From Helianthus annuus (lineage: Eukaryota > Streptophyta > Magnoliopsida > Asterales > Asteraceae): 64,000 bases of DNA. The translations under genes and the position numbers were made by a program. The stretch lies in the NCBI RefSeq assembly GCF_002127325.2, contig NC_035447.2, positions 26,923,762-26,987,761 of the forward strand. Reading direction: 5' to 3'. Under the pieces are notes generated by a model. The model saw only the letters and a list, made by a program, of their open reading frames with translations, ran no database searches and was not told the DNA's origin. Positions 48,415-59,639 of this stretch are shown here, one piece after another; position 1 is the stretch's first letter; each line of letters opens with the position of its first letter.

Positions 48415-49268
48415 TTGCACCACCACCACTGCATCGCTTCTTATTTTCAAATAATCAAAACTTAAAGATCTTATAAAAAAGATTATTGAATTAATATCAT
48501 AAGATGCTTTCTTTTGTTGGGTGCAACCTAAAAAGTTCCAAGATTGTAGCTTTTTTGGTTCTTACTGTTTGCAGAAGAGGATATATATATGTAAGCATTG
48601 TTGATTTTTTTAGTGGGAACTGGGAAGTGAATTGGGTGTCAATATTAAGAATGAGAGGGAAAATATTTAACAATTCTAGAGAGAGAGAGGGGAATTAGTG
48701 GGTCAGATGTGCACTGGCCATCCATGTGGACAAAATAATGTTTGTGGGTCTGGAGTCTGGCCTCTTCATGTGGTGTTTGTCAGGTGATTGGAGTTTCAGT
48801 AAAATGTATGGAAACTTCAAGTTCTAAAGGTCTTTTGTAAACTTATCTTTTTCCAAAATTACCAAATTACCCTTTTGTATTCATCATATTCCTCATTCTT
48901 TGAGTTTTCTTGGTGGGTTGAGTTAGTAATTTAACATAAGTTTACTGTCTTTTATCTATAATACTATAAAATGGAGAAGTGATGTACACACATATAATTT
49001 TATATGGCTTTTATATGGCGTCCATCATTTTATGCAATATGTACAACTAAACAATGCTTATTTTATAAGTTATAAGGGTAAAATTGAAATGTAATTTTAC
49101 CAAAGGTATAAATTTTAAAGCATTACTTACAAGGAAAAACAAGCTAAATAAAAAAAAAATTTAAGACGCCATGGGGGCAATTAAGAGATTTCATCAATGG
49201 AAACTGATACATTTATAACCTGTAACTTCAATCGTCACTCTCGCATATTTAGAGAAGAGCAGGGGTTA

Positions 49269-51119
49269 GACCGTGTGTAATGGGGCGTTTTTTTTTTAAA
49301 TTTTTGCCCGAAAACGCCGCATAACGCCCACCCCCCATTACAGGGGGCGTTTTAGGGCGTGTTTTTCGAAAAAAATCCCCTCCGGCGTTTTAAATATAAC
49401 GCTTAAAATCGCATGGGGCCCACCATTTTCGACCGTTTTCAAACGGTAACATTCCTTTATTTTTTTTAATTTAAAATATTCCCCACTATATATATTTACC
49501 CCACATTCACACCATTTTTTATACAAAAACTCACTATCTCTCCCACTTTCTTCCAACTTTTATAAAAAAAAAACCCACTTTCTTCTAATTTTTATACAAT
49601 CATGCATCCATACCGCCCTCCTTTTGGTGTCCCCGCTAGACCCGCAAACCCGAACACAACCCAACCGCAAACCCCGTACAACCTTCAAGACATGGACCCG
49701 AGCTTTTTAACTTACGCGGCTTACTTGAGTGGCGCCCCTCCGTTTGTTCCTCCCACTTTCGGCTATGGTCAAGCCGGCGAGTCTCAACCGTCACAACCCG
49801 AAGCCGAACCCGATGTGGAAGTCGTACCGGAGACGCAACCCGAACCGGTGCAAGAAACATCGAAACGCGGCAAAAGGTCGCATAAGAAGAAGGATAAGGA
49901 CGCACCGCGGCGTACAAAAAATATAATCAAATGGACGAAGGAAGAGGAATACGCGTTGACTCGGGCGTATGTCGACAATTTCGGAGGACGAAGAGACCGG
50001 TAACTATTTTATATAAATATTATTTTACTTATTTTGTTAATTTATTTTTTAACAAACAACTTATTTTATTTTTTTTTTTGTAGCAAACTTTCAAACGGGC
50101 CCGGTTTTTTGGGATAGGGTTCGTGCACTCTTCTTTAGCACGTGGGGTCAAGGCGAACATCGGGACAAAGACTCCATTTCTAGCAAATGGACCGACATCA
50201 ACAACAAGTGTCATGGGTTCCAAGAAGTCTTCCAACGTAACTACGATAATCGGCCGAGCGGTGAAGGTGGCGTGGGGGTTTTAACGAAGAGTTTGGAGGA
50301 GTTCGAGAGGACAAAAGGCCCTTTCACGTACTACAAGTGTTGGGAGCTACTTCGAAAAAGTCCAAAGTGGGCGGTAGTTAATCCAATGACGTCTAGTAGT
50401 AGACGTCGGGCTAAAAGGTCAAAAACATCATCCTCCGTTGACCCGTCAACTCCGACATCGGATGCCCGCAATGTTGATTTAAATGAGGCGGTGGACGAGG
50501 GCATTCAAGAAGAGTTGGTCCGACCCACCGGTAGAAGAAAGGGAACCGGGAAAAAAACGGTCGAGTCGTCTTCCGATCTCGAGTTAAAGGATGATTTCGA
50601 GGAGATGAACCGTCGTCTCCAAGACATTCGCGACCTCGGCCACCAACGTTATGAGATTATGAAGGAACGAGTGGCCGAAACAAAAAAATTTAACGAGATG
50701 CAAGAGGCGAGGCAAATGGAAAAGGACATCGAGTTTTTGTCCAAACCTATCGACCACCTACAAGGCGATGCGTTGATTCTTGCGCAAATACGTCGCCAAA
50801 AAATTAAAGAAAAATATGGACTCTAGATCATGTTATTTTTTTATGTTTTTTTTTATTTTTTTCAGCTTTTTTTCTGTTTTTTTTTTATTTTCGGTTTTTT
50901 TTTTTTTTTCAAGTAATGTAATTTTATTTTTAAATTAATGAAGTTTTTTTTATGTTTTAAATTAAAAAAAATAATTGGGAAATGATTGTAAAATGATTGA
51001 ATGGAGGTTATGGTATAATGCCCCACTACACCACTTTTGCTATAATGCCCACTAGGACGTCATGTGTCGTATAACCATGGTGGGGGCATTATAAGCTTCT
51101 ACCACTACACATGGTCGTC
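49269..51119 (+). mobile_element. Harbinger-type element with ORF1 only, inside Helitron H1
   Basis: Left GACCGTGTGTAATGG and right (complement) GACGACCATGTGTAGTGG are inverted ends, flanked by TTA on both sides (49266-49268 and 51120-51122). It contains one two-exon Myb-like gene on the plus strand and no transposase, like the element at 14133-16657, but the ends and protein differ clearly. Confidence 0.85.
49602..50826 (+). pseudogene. Harbinger ORF1-like Myb/SANT protein, one frameshift
   Basis: Exon 1 (49602-49999, donor GTAACT) encodes a Pro-rich N-terminus, a basic stretch (SKRGKRSHKKKDKD) and the Myb-like KWTKEEEYALTRAYVDN. Exon 2 (50084-50826) encodes GPVFWDRVRALFFSTWG, SSKWTDINNKCHGFQEVF and a charged C-terminal coiled coil (DDFEEMNRRLQDIRDLGHQR). 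Near 49978 one extra base shifts the frame, so exon 1 joins exon 2 out of frame. Otherwise the gene is well kept. The role by family is DNA binding and partnering a Harbinger transposase. Confidence 0.75.
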
Positions 51120-51848
51120 TTAGAGAGTGAAAGACCGAGGGGAGAGAGAACGGGAAAGAGGGACAGAGAGAGAGGCAACGGAGAAGGTGAGACGAGCCGA
51201 TGACGATGACAGTGATCGTGTCACTTGGTCGGAGAACGAAGATGGAAACAATAGGGATGGGGGTTCCGGTGATGAGATTGCTGGTGTATTCTTCATACGA
51301 TTAGGTCATATGGTTCGGTTCTCTTCTTTACAAAACACACACAACCGAGAGAGACCAACTGAAAAGGGGAGTCGGCCAATAGGTTTCCGGCGAACCCCTA
51401 CGTTTCCTGTCAAGAGAGAGAGATGATTGATGTGTAAATGATGGTGACAAAGAGAGAGGTGAAAAGCCAAATGGTGTATGAGGGCTATTTCCTTGGAAAC
51501 CCTAACCTGAAATGAGAAATCTCCTTCTTAGACAGAGCTATCTTCGCCTTTAAATCAATATGTTCTCCAAGGTAATGCAAATACTCTATTTAGAGATTTC
51601 CTTTTCACGCGATAATCTTTTTAAGTTTACAGTATTTGGTTGAATTGGCAATGACTCTGATTTCTGATTATATGGTCTAAGTGTTTTGCCCTAAATTGAT
51701 TATTGGTATTTAATATAAAATTTTCTTTTTTATTATTTATTCTGCAATTAATAAAATAAACAAAGCTTAGAACCTGGAAATTTAATCAAGTTACTTGTGT
51801 TTTGTAAAAAAATGCGTAGTAATATGATGAGAGCCTGGTAATTAACCC
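51120..51848. other. Helitron H1 filler, 5'-UTR-like GA-rich sequence
   Basis: The stretch 51125-51430 is rich in GAGAGA and contains open sequence without recognisable domains. It resembles the GA-rich segment at 54990-55140 in the next Helitron unit. It may be a captured 5' UTR or a shared Helitron segment. Confidence 0.4.
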
Positions 51849-51855
51849 TTTTCTC

Positions 51856-52060
51856 ACTCTTGATCCAGAATATGAGGCTGCTAAGGTAATTAAGCTAAAT
51901 CAGTATGACCTCTAGGCTATTTTCATTTGCTTATTTATATATTTATTTATTGTTATTTTAAATTGAAGTGTTTGGGCAAATGGTTTTCAAAGGGTACTGG
52001 AGGAAGCCGGTTCACTGGATTCTTTCATCCCGCTCTGGTCTTGCAGAGACTGAGTTGGAG
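51856..52060 (+). pseudogene. organellar isoleucyl-tRNA synthetase fragment
   Basis: Two exon pieces are visible. TLDPEYEAAK ends at 51885 with a GTAATT donor. IEVFGQMVFKGY (51962 onward) leads into KPVHWILSSRSGLAETELE, ending at 52060 with a GTAAGT donor. This matches the catalytic-domain segment of bacterial-type IleRS (PEYEAAQIEVFGQM and KPVHWSPSSRTALAEAELE in the family). The acceptor before the second piece is degenerate and WIL replaces WSP. It is a short captured fragment with no coding potential. Confidence 0.8.
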
Positions 52061-52992
52061 GTAAGTAAATTAACAGCTTCTTGTTATTGCCGTTATGAAG
52101 GTTTATGTAACAAATGTTTATGAGACGTATACTTGATAACAACATCAAAGCTTAAAATCGGGTCGTCGGTTTTGTGTGATTACCCGAGACCAATCATCAA
52201 AGCTTAAAATCCGGTGTGTAATACTTAAGTTTCGTTCTAGAAATTATCCAAGCTTGCAATTCCATACTTTTCTCGAGTTGGTCTCACGCCACTTTATCTC
52301 AATTCCTCGAACACCTTCATGAGTTCTTTAAGAAGAGTAGAAGACCAGAGATTGGTTGACCCTGTGATCCTTGATGTTCAGTTATGGTATTTGAATGCTT
52401 CCCTCCTGTTGATAGATTAGGTTACAGGTCCATATTATTTAGTTAACAGGCTTGGGCCTTTTTTTGTTTTTTTTTTAATTTTCGGTCCAGTTTAAATAAG
52501 TTCGGCTGTATTCGGTTATATTTGGTATAGGACCGAGAACTGACACGATACATGTCAAGTGTTATCATATTGCTTTAGTGGTTTTGTATTTGCACATTAT
52601 GGGTGTGCCTATTAAACTTGCCAGATAGTGAAACTTTTATCGAGAACACTCCCTCTTCACATCTCCAAGATTCTTGCCTACACATTTAGATTAAGCGAAA
52701 AAACATGCAAATCTACTACATGTGAAGTGTTATCATATAGTTTTAGTGGTTTTGGATTTGCACATTATGGGTGTGCTTATTAAACTTACCAGATAGTGAA
52801 ACTTTTACTACGTAGTTATAGTCTTTTTAGTTGTATAAAGTTATTTGGTAACTTAAGCTGCAAGTGTGCCAAAACAACATAAGTTGGTGTGAGGTCAGTA
52901 TTTAGTACTCCTTTGTATGTGCTTTATAATGCTTACCTTTGATTTTTTTTTCGTTTAATGATATGTTATACGGTTCCTCTTATGTCTTAAAG
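52061..52992. other. Helitron filler and introns, nothing assigned
   Basis: AT-rich sequence with a repeated segment (GTTTTGNATTTGCACATTATG at about 52573 and 52747, each followed by TTAAACTTRCCAGATAGTGA). No exon was recognised. The right part is probably the KEG intron preceding the next fragment. Confidence 0.4.
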
Positions 52993-53842
52993 TGAGCTGT
53001 TAGCAAGGGCCTCATCAAAAAACGATGGCAACTCATTTCGTTCTCTGCTTGAAGCACAAAATGCTGATGGTCAAACTGCTCTTCATCTGGCATGCAGGCG
53101 GGGCAGTGCTGAACTTCTTGAGGCTATTTTGAGTTATCCAGAGGTCAACGTTGATGTTCTTGATAAAGATGGGGACCCGCCACTTGTCTTCGCGCTTGCA
53201 GCTGGATCCCCAGAGTGCGTTCGGGCCCTTCTTAGTAGATATGCTAATGTCAGATCTAGGCTGAGGGACGGGTTTGGCCCGTCTGTTGCTCATGTCTGTG
53301 CATATCATGGCCACCCCAATTGCATGCGCGTAAGTGTTTTAACGAACTTTACTTATCAATATATGGTTTTGATTGTGTTTTGATTCAAACGGGTCAAATT
53401 GGTCGAACGGATTGAAAGCCACCCTAAGTCTATATATACAATGTATACAACCCTCTTAATCTATTGATCATAATAATATTGTTAATAAATAATAACAGGA
53501 ATTGCTATTGGCTGGTGCCGATCCAAACACAATTGATGATGAAGGTGAATCTGTACTGCATAGAGCCGTGACAAAAAAGTATACAGAATGTGCTCTTGTT
53601 ATATTAGAACATGGGGGCTGTAAATCTATGGGTATCTTAAACTCGAAGAATCTAACGTAAGTACACAATCAAATTTCCTTTTTTCTTATAGATGTATGTG
53701 TCCTAATAAATTGGTTTTACAACTGCATAGGCCTCTACACTTATGTGTCACAACATGGAATGTAGCCATTGTGAAAAGATGGATTGAAGTTGCATCTTCT
53801 GAAGAAATTTCTGAAACGATAGATGTACCTTCTAGAATCTTC
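52993..53842 (+). pseudogene. KEG: KEEP ON GOING (KEG) ankyrin-region fragment
   Basis: Three exons with introns are present: 52993-53329, 53499-53656 and 53731 to about 53842. They encode consecutive ankyrin repeats. Diagnostic words are LLEAQNADGQTALHLACRR, DKDGDPPLVFALAAGSPEC, GPSVAHVCAYHGHPNCMR, LLAGADPNTIDDEGESVLH and PLHLCVTTWNVAIVKRWIE. This is the KEG RING-kinase-ankyrin-HERC2-like E3 ligase, which controls ABI5 turnover and trafficking. RING, kinase and C-terminal repeats are absent, and similarity stops near VPSR at 53842. Introns are retained, so genomic DNA was captured. The fragment has no intact reading unit. Confidence 0.92.
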
Positions 53843-54799
53843 TGGATTCTCTCGTGTGGCAAGTCTGCCAGCGTGGAGTGGTATGGTCCCTCTAACATAT
53901 GTGCATCTGTGATTCGGGATCATACCTCTTCAGGGTTCAAGTGAGAGGTTAGTGTATTTGTGTGTGAAAGCGACGGACAAGTTCTTGATGGTCGGTCACA
54001 ATGATGGTAATTAACGCCTCATTGCATAGCGGTGATGTGGTAATATATAGCAGCAGTTGGCAATCGAACAGGAGAAGCGACCAATGGTAGAGATGTCGCC
54101 GATATGTGGCAATTCACAAAGTACCAGGTCAAGCTAATCTGCACATGGGAGTATAATTATTGATGTATTAGAAGATCTGGGTGCTTGTAACTGATCAGAC
54201 CTTGAGGTTTGTAAATTTTCTTACTATGGTATTTCACATTTTCTTAAAAGTCGTCTTTGAAAAAAGAATTATATGTTGTATTTTTGTTATGCATCTGGTT
54301 GGTCATGTAGCTAGGCTCTTTTGACAATTTAAACGAAGAACCAAATTATGAAATGATTTGCCAGGTGATATATGAATCCTCACAAAACTAGCTTTATATT
54401 TATGTAAGTCAATATAATTTCCATTTTCTAAAAAGTATATTTTTTGAGTCGTTTGGTCGTGAACCCATGGTGTTATATCTACTGTGGCCTGTTTCCAAGT
54501 AACAAAGTTGATTCATTATATTATAAAAACTTGTACCATCGTATGCTATGCTGATGTTGGATATTATTGGTGGTCAAAGGTCTGGTTTTTAAGTAAGATA
54601 TGTTGATAATGTATACTAATATACTTTAATATTTGTGGATAGATAAGATGCTTTAGTAGGACAAGAACATATAATGTATTATACATCACATCGTACGCTA
54701 CCCAAGTCTTCCTATACTCTGCTCACATGCCGATCACCTGTTAGCTAAATATTAAAATAAAAGCAGTGACTCCGCCGCAACGCGCGGGTTTCCCACTAG
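53843..54799. other. Helitron H1 3' region
   Basis: There is no gene after the KEG breakpoint. The tail runs into the 3' terminal hairpin and CTAG at 54796-54799. Confidence 0.5.
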
Positions 54800-55290
54800 T
54801 AAGTTATAAGGGTAAAATTGAAATGAGCATGAAATTTTAAGACACTGTGATGTGAGGTATAATAGTAATTCGACCTACCCATCACACTCACACACCCAAA
54901 ATCCTTTCCGTCACTGCCCTCAAAGAAACTTAACAGCCCTCAAAGAAACCTAACAGACTTCTCGCAATCAAACCCAAGAGTGAATATAGCAAATGAAAGG
55001 GTCGAAGCAATTATAGATGAAATCAATTGGATGAGGGAGAGGAAGAGAAGAATACAGAGAGGGGAGAGAAGACCTAGGGCTCTCCGGCCACATCGACATC
55101 AATGACGATGGGGGATTTGTGTTGAGAGAGACGATCTAGAGAGAGTACATGATTGAAGCTCGACCTAGGGTTTCCGATGGCAGCGCCCGACACATGGATG
55201 GTGGTCGATCATCCGAAAAGACTGGTCGTTCGGCTGATCTGGTGGTGGTTAAAGATCAGGTGATGGATTAACCGAGGGTTGGTGGTGGTT

Positions 55291-56760
55291 AAAGATCAGT
55301 TTAATGTAACGCCACCGATTGGTTGGCAAATAGACCCGTTTGGTCATTCAGCTGTGCAAGCTTACCTATTGGGGGCAGAGGTTAGTTATTCTGTTCTATC
55401 GATAGTCTGTAAACCACCATTATCGATGCATCTTAGATTATAATCTTGCTACATGTTTTTAACTCATCTAAACTTGTGTTCTTATGGTTGTTTAGCTTGG
55501 ATTTGATTCTGTTTTCTTTGGGAGAATTGATTACCAAGATAGAGCTAAGCGAAAAGGGGATAAACGTCTTGAAGTTATCTGGCGGGGCTCCAAGAGTCTT
55601 GGTTCATCTTCACAGGTGTTTTCTTTAATTTTGGTATCATTATTATCGATTTTTGTAATTGGAATTACTGTCTAACATGATCATTAAAATTGACAGATTT
55701 TCGCGGGTGCTTTCCCCGAGAACTACAAACCTCCACCTGGTGGTTTTTACTTTGAAGTTAATGATGATTCCCCGATTGTCCAGGTAACCTATTAAATAAA
55801 ATTTAAGGTTTAAGAATGTTCAAGACATGTACCGTAATTTTTTCTTTTATACTGAAGGATGACATCGACCTGTTTGATTACAATGTTGAAGAACGAGTTA
55901 ATGATTTTGTTGCTGCTGCCTTATCACAGGTATGTTTTAAACTTTTAATGGCTATGTGTATACTTTTTCTTAAAAGATCTCAAGATGAAAGATTAACTAA
56001 ATAATTAGTTAACGTTTTCTTATACTACCAGGCGAACATTACTCGTACAAATCATGTAATGTGGACGATGGGGGCCGACTTCAAATATCAGTATGCAGAG
56101 TCATGGTTTCAGAATATGGACAAGTTTATTCTTTACGTCAATAAAGTTAGTTATTCTATCAATCCTTTCTGAACTTCTCATCCTGCCACATTTTCTTGTT
56201 TGGTTTTTGAATTTTGACTACATATGCATACAGGATGGCCGGGTCAATGCTTTCTATTCAACGCCATCTATATACACTGATGCTAAACATGTTGAGCCTG
56301 ACTCATGGCCTCTCAAAGAAGACGACTATTTTCCGTAAGTACAATAACAGAAATTTTTCAATTTACAATCACATATTAAGATATTGTTGATATTTTAAGC
56401 ACTAAATTTACTTGTTAGATATGCAAGCGATATAGATGCCTACTGGACTGCATACTTTACTAGCAGGGCAGGTCTAAAGGGCTATGTCAGAATGTTGAGT
56501 GGCTATTATCTGGTGGGTGACACGTTTTTTTAATTATTTCACATTATCAGTTAACGTTAAAAAGTTCGATATTTATTTTCATTTGACTTCAATTAATATC
56601 AGGCAGCAAGACAATTGGAAGTAATGACGGGAAGGAATAAAACGGGGCCGACTATAGACTATTTGGGTGATGCTTTGGGGATTGCTCAGCATCACGATGC
56701 TATTAGTGGTACTTCTCAACAACATGTGACTAATGATTATGCAAAATGGCTCTCAATAGG
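55291..56760 (+). pseudogene. lysosomal-type alpha-mannosidase (GH38) fragment, eight exons
   Basis: Exons are 55291-55380, 55496-55615, 55697-55783, 55858-55929, 56032-56145, 56234-56334, 56419-56512 and 56603 to about 56760, with good splice sites. The first contains GWQIDPFGHSAVQAYLLGAE with the GH38 nucleophile Asp. Later exons read DYQDRAKRKGDKRLEVIWR, FPENYKPPPGGFYFEVND, TYHVMWTMG-like NHVMWTMGADFKYQ, AYWTAYFTSRAGLKGYVRM and GIAQHHDAISGTSQQHV. The enzyme trims alpha-mannose from glycans in the vacuole. The fragment covers the middle of the catalytic domain only: N-terminus and C-terminal half are missing. The coding exons themselves show no stops until 56760, so capture looks fairly recent. 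Confidence 0.93.
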
Positions 56761-58248
56761 TTAAAAGGAGGTACAAATTAATTCTATGTTTTATTGCAAA
56801 TAATATTTTGAGCTCAACAATGCAGGGTATATCCCAAACGGGTGCAACATATGATCTAAGAGCTGTTGGGATCGTAGGCACATGGACCGTGGTACGCTTC
56901 GGTATGCAGAATGGAAACAGGTACTTGTTTGTGAATATTTTCTTTGCAGATAAGATTACTGATTTTTCATACCATTTGATAACATTCTTCAAATCATTAC
57001 ATCATGGAGGAGTCGATATGATCCATAGTGGGAGGGATAAGATTGAAACTCTACAACAGGTTATCTATCTATTTTATGAATTATTGCTGTGGACTTTTTA
57101 TTTATTGACATTTATGAATGGGATTTTAGTTTATATAATTATTCATTGGGTTCTGTATTTATCGCTCATTTTTATGTTTGTTCTTGCCATGGAATAATAT
57201 TACTTATGTAATTTTTAAGGTCAATGGAAGAAAAAGTGTCTAGCCGGCTTTGGAATTCCCTCACGGTGTATTTGACCCATGCGAGTAAACAATGTGCTTC
57301 TTAAGTTTATTGTTAAGGTGAAATTGTTATAAAATTAACAGAATTTTAAAAAGGTTTACAAAAACACAAAAAAAAAAGATGTAGATTAAAGTGGCGAAGA
57401 TTAGGATGGGAGGATTGGCTCAAAGGGGTGGGGTTGGTGTTGGCACTGGTCTGACCCATTTAAAAAGGGGAGAAGTACAGTTAACATTAATGGTCTCTTG
57501 TTTGATATGGTTCAAGGGTGCTGTAAAAAAGGAGTTTGAAGAACTTTATTTACTCATATTTGCTCCTTTGTATTTAAAGGCTCAAGCCTAGGCGCCCAAG
57601 CATGGTGAACCATTCTGAAAACCTAAAGTACGCAGCCACGGTGAACCATTTTGAAAACCGGCTTGGACCCGCCCTGAAGTCTGAACCAGTTTGGAATACA
57701 CCTATTTTTTTTTTTGGAATACACATGCGCCCTGCTTTCTTTGGGGCCTCGCTTAAGTGCCTTTAGCTTAGCCGACAAGCTCTCACCCTTTTGCGCCTTG
57801 AGCCTTTGACTACCTAGATTAACTTGGTATATGTTTGTGAAAATTTTTTCATTATGACAGCTTGGTATAAGTATGTGAAATTTTATGAATCCGATAAATC
57901 TGGAGATCTTTTTGCAACCAGAGGATCGTGGGGTCGTGTAGTTTTGTTTGAGACAGAAGACATGTCTGTTTATATCAATAATCTTTGTAGTAATTTGTTC
58001 ATCTGATTTGTTTAAAATTATTTTTAAAATTTCTTATTGATTCCATTTGTAACATGTATGCCAGGCTAATAATAGAAGACATCTAGAGGCCATGGATTGT
58101 TCCACCTGTTCGACACCTTCAATTCCGTTTTTACCAGATATGATTTTACTTTTTAAAGGAATGAATGCAATTTATAATATAATGTAGATTGTATAGATCT
58201 TATCTTGATTTTTAGGGTCTTTTGTGAAGAACTACAGTGGCACTAACG
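56761..58248. other. Helitron H2 filler with unidentified pieces
   Basis: The segment 56820-56940 on the minus strand reads FPFCIPKRTTVHVPTIPT in an open frame and may be another captured piece, unrecognised. The part 57590-57810 is rich in GGCGCC and GCGCCTTGAGCC words, typical of a short dispersed repeat. The rest is AT-rich. Confidence 0.35.
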
Positions 58249-58660
58249 ATGCTTCGGCAGGCGATTGGAGCGGTGAAGAAGGATCAAACAAGCATTAGCA
58301 TTGCTAAGTATGGCACCAGAGTTAGAAGTTGCCATAGTGAAAGCCACCAGTCATGATGATGAACCGACCAGTAAGAAGTAAATTCGGGGCAATCCTGCAG
58401 CTTACGACGCTAAGTGAGCGCCTGCGTTCATGCCATGTCGAAACTTTGAGCAAGATGCGTGATTGGTTTGTTATGTTAAAGTGTTTTGTTTTAATTCACT
58501 GGTTGTTGAATGACGGGGATATGGTTTCTAGCAGGAGATTATGTATGCTACTAGAAGAGGAAACGGGTTGCTTAACATGGCGGATTTTCGTGATAAGGCG
58601 CACTTTAATTCATGGGATCACTCTGCTTTTGTGAGGACTTACGGGTTTTATTTGGATTAA
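58249..58660 (+). pseudogene. AP180/ANTH clathrin-assembly protein fragment
   Basis: It starts at an ATG with LRQAIGAVKKDQTSISIAK. In shifted frames it continues with APELEVAIVKATSHDDEP, MRDWFVMLKCFVLIHWLLN and EIMYATRRGNGLLNMADFR, then DHSAFVRTYGFYLD and a TAA at 58658-58660. This is the ANTH domain of plant AP180-like adaptors that bind phosphoinositides and clathrin. At least three frameshifts are present and a middle segment is shortened. No introns interrupt this stretch, and the family often has few, so capture route is unclear. Confidence 0.88.
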
Positions 58661-59214
58661 AGGCTGAAATATGTACCAAATTTTATATATAATACATTAC
58701 TTGTTTCCTTTTGCAAATTAAATAACATGTTTTCCTCTTATTTCTTTGGGCTAAAACTTGTTTGATCTTATTAACCAAATAAAGGCTAAAATTGGTCAAC
58801 GTCCATTGTTCACTCAAGATTAACTGTTTACCCAATAACCGAATTTGCAATAGAAATAGGGTGATGCTATACGTAGTTGGATTAAAGGCTGAAATTTGTA
58901 CCAAATTTTATATAAAATACATTAGTTGTGTGTATTAAATTAACATTTTTTTGCCCCAGGTGAAGAGAAATACCAGATGACATGATTCTCGAAACACCAT
59001 CTTTTGCACTCAGCGGCAACGCGCGGGTTCCTCACTAGTAACTTATTAAATGGAAATGCAAGGCATGTATTATCCTGCAACAAAGACGTACTTGATGTAG
59101 TAAAGTCTAAATGGGTGTATCCATCTTGTCAAGTTAAATGCTTATTTAATTCTTACATTTATTACATCAATTCCTTAAGATATTAAATAAAAACAGCGAA
59201 GTATTGTAACTTGG

Positions 59215-59488
59215 CAAAACCAAACAGCAAAGTTCTTTAAATTGTGGTTCAATTCAGCGAGGTTCATTACAGGTCTGCTAATTAAATTAGCGAACTTCAG
59301 TAGTTGGCTGTTAAAAACAGCGAGGTTCACTCAATTGTCAGAAAAGTGAAACCTACAACAGCTTTTGGCAGAAATCTTGAGGAAGCTCGCTGAATCATTT
59401 GGCAATGTACCTAAAATCGCTTATTTTCTTGGTTGCCACCTAAAAGTAATCTTTGGGGGCTCAAAACCCCTACTTCTGCAAAAAACTC
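59215..59488 (-). repeat. right terminal inverted repeat of the Pack-MULE
   Basis: It is the inverted counterpart of 47773-48045 and ends GAG-complement CTC at 59488, directly before the TSD TAATATACT. It contains repeated AGCGAGGTTCA and AGCGAACTTCA words. Confidence 0.88.
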
Positions 59489-59639
59489 TAATATACTGAT
59501 GTATAAATAGGTAACATTTGGGCCACTGTCATAAAAGGCAGACAACAAACCAGTTTGCCAAGTCACAAAATACATCAAAGTTTCAATAAAATCTCTACAA
59601 AAACATTTACAACAACGGAGAAAGAAGGAGAATTGGCTT

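Larger units (their letters stand above)
48955..54799 (+). mobile_element. Helitron H1 carrying captured gene fragments
   Basis: The 5' end TCTATAATACTATAAAA follows an A. The 3' end is GCAACGCGCGGGTTTCCCAC then CTAG, followed by T, with the GC-rich short palindrome (CCGC/GCGCGGG) expected before CTRR. Insertion between A and T without TSD fits Helitrons. It carries exons of an isoleucyl-tRNA synthetase and of KEG, both in Helitron orientation, and a Harbinger element. There is no Rep/helicase gene, so it is non-autonomous. Confidence 0.78.
54800..59038 (+). mobile_element. Helitron unit H2 (5' end missing) with captured genes
   Basis: The 3' end GGCAACGCGCGGGTTCCTCA then CTAG (59035-59038), followed by T, belongs to the same Helitron family as H1. 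Its first bases, AAGTTATAAGGGTAAAATTG, match H1's own 5' region at about 49063-49088, so H2 lacks the outer ~110 bp that would carry TC. Either H1 inserted into H2 or one Helitron carried two 3' ends. It holds alpha-mannosidase exons and an AP180-like fragment, both in Helitron orientation. Confidence 0.7.
47773..59488. mobile_element. Pack-MULE, 11.7 kb including later insertions
   Basis: Both ends start GAGTTTTTT and continue GCAGAAGTAGGGGTTTTGAG in inverted orientation. Similarity extends about 250-270 bp (47773 to about 48045, and about 59215 to 59488), high for the first 235 bp. The 9-bp word TAATATACT flanks both sides exactly (47764-47772 and 59489-59497), the standard Mutator TSD. Without the Helitron DNA the element is about 1.6 kb and holds a captured LONGIFOLIA/TRM-like exon with its upstream region. 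That is the size and make-up of a Pack-MULE. No mudrA-type transposase was found. Confidence 0.88.
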
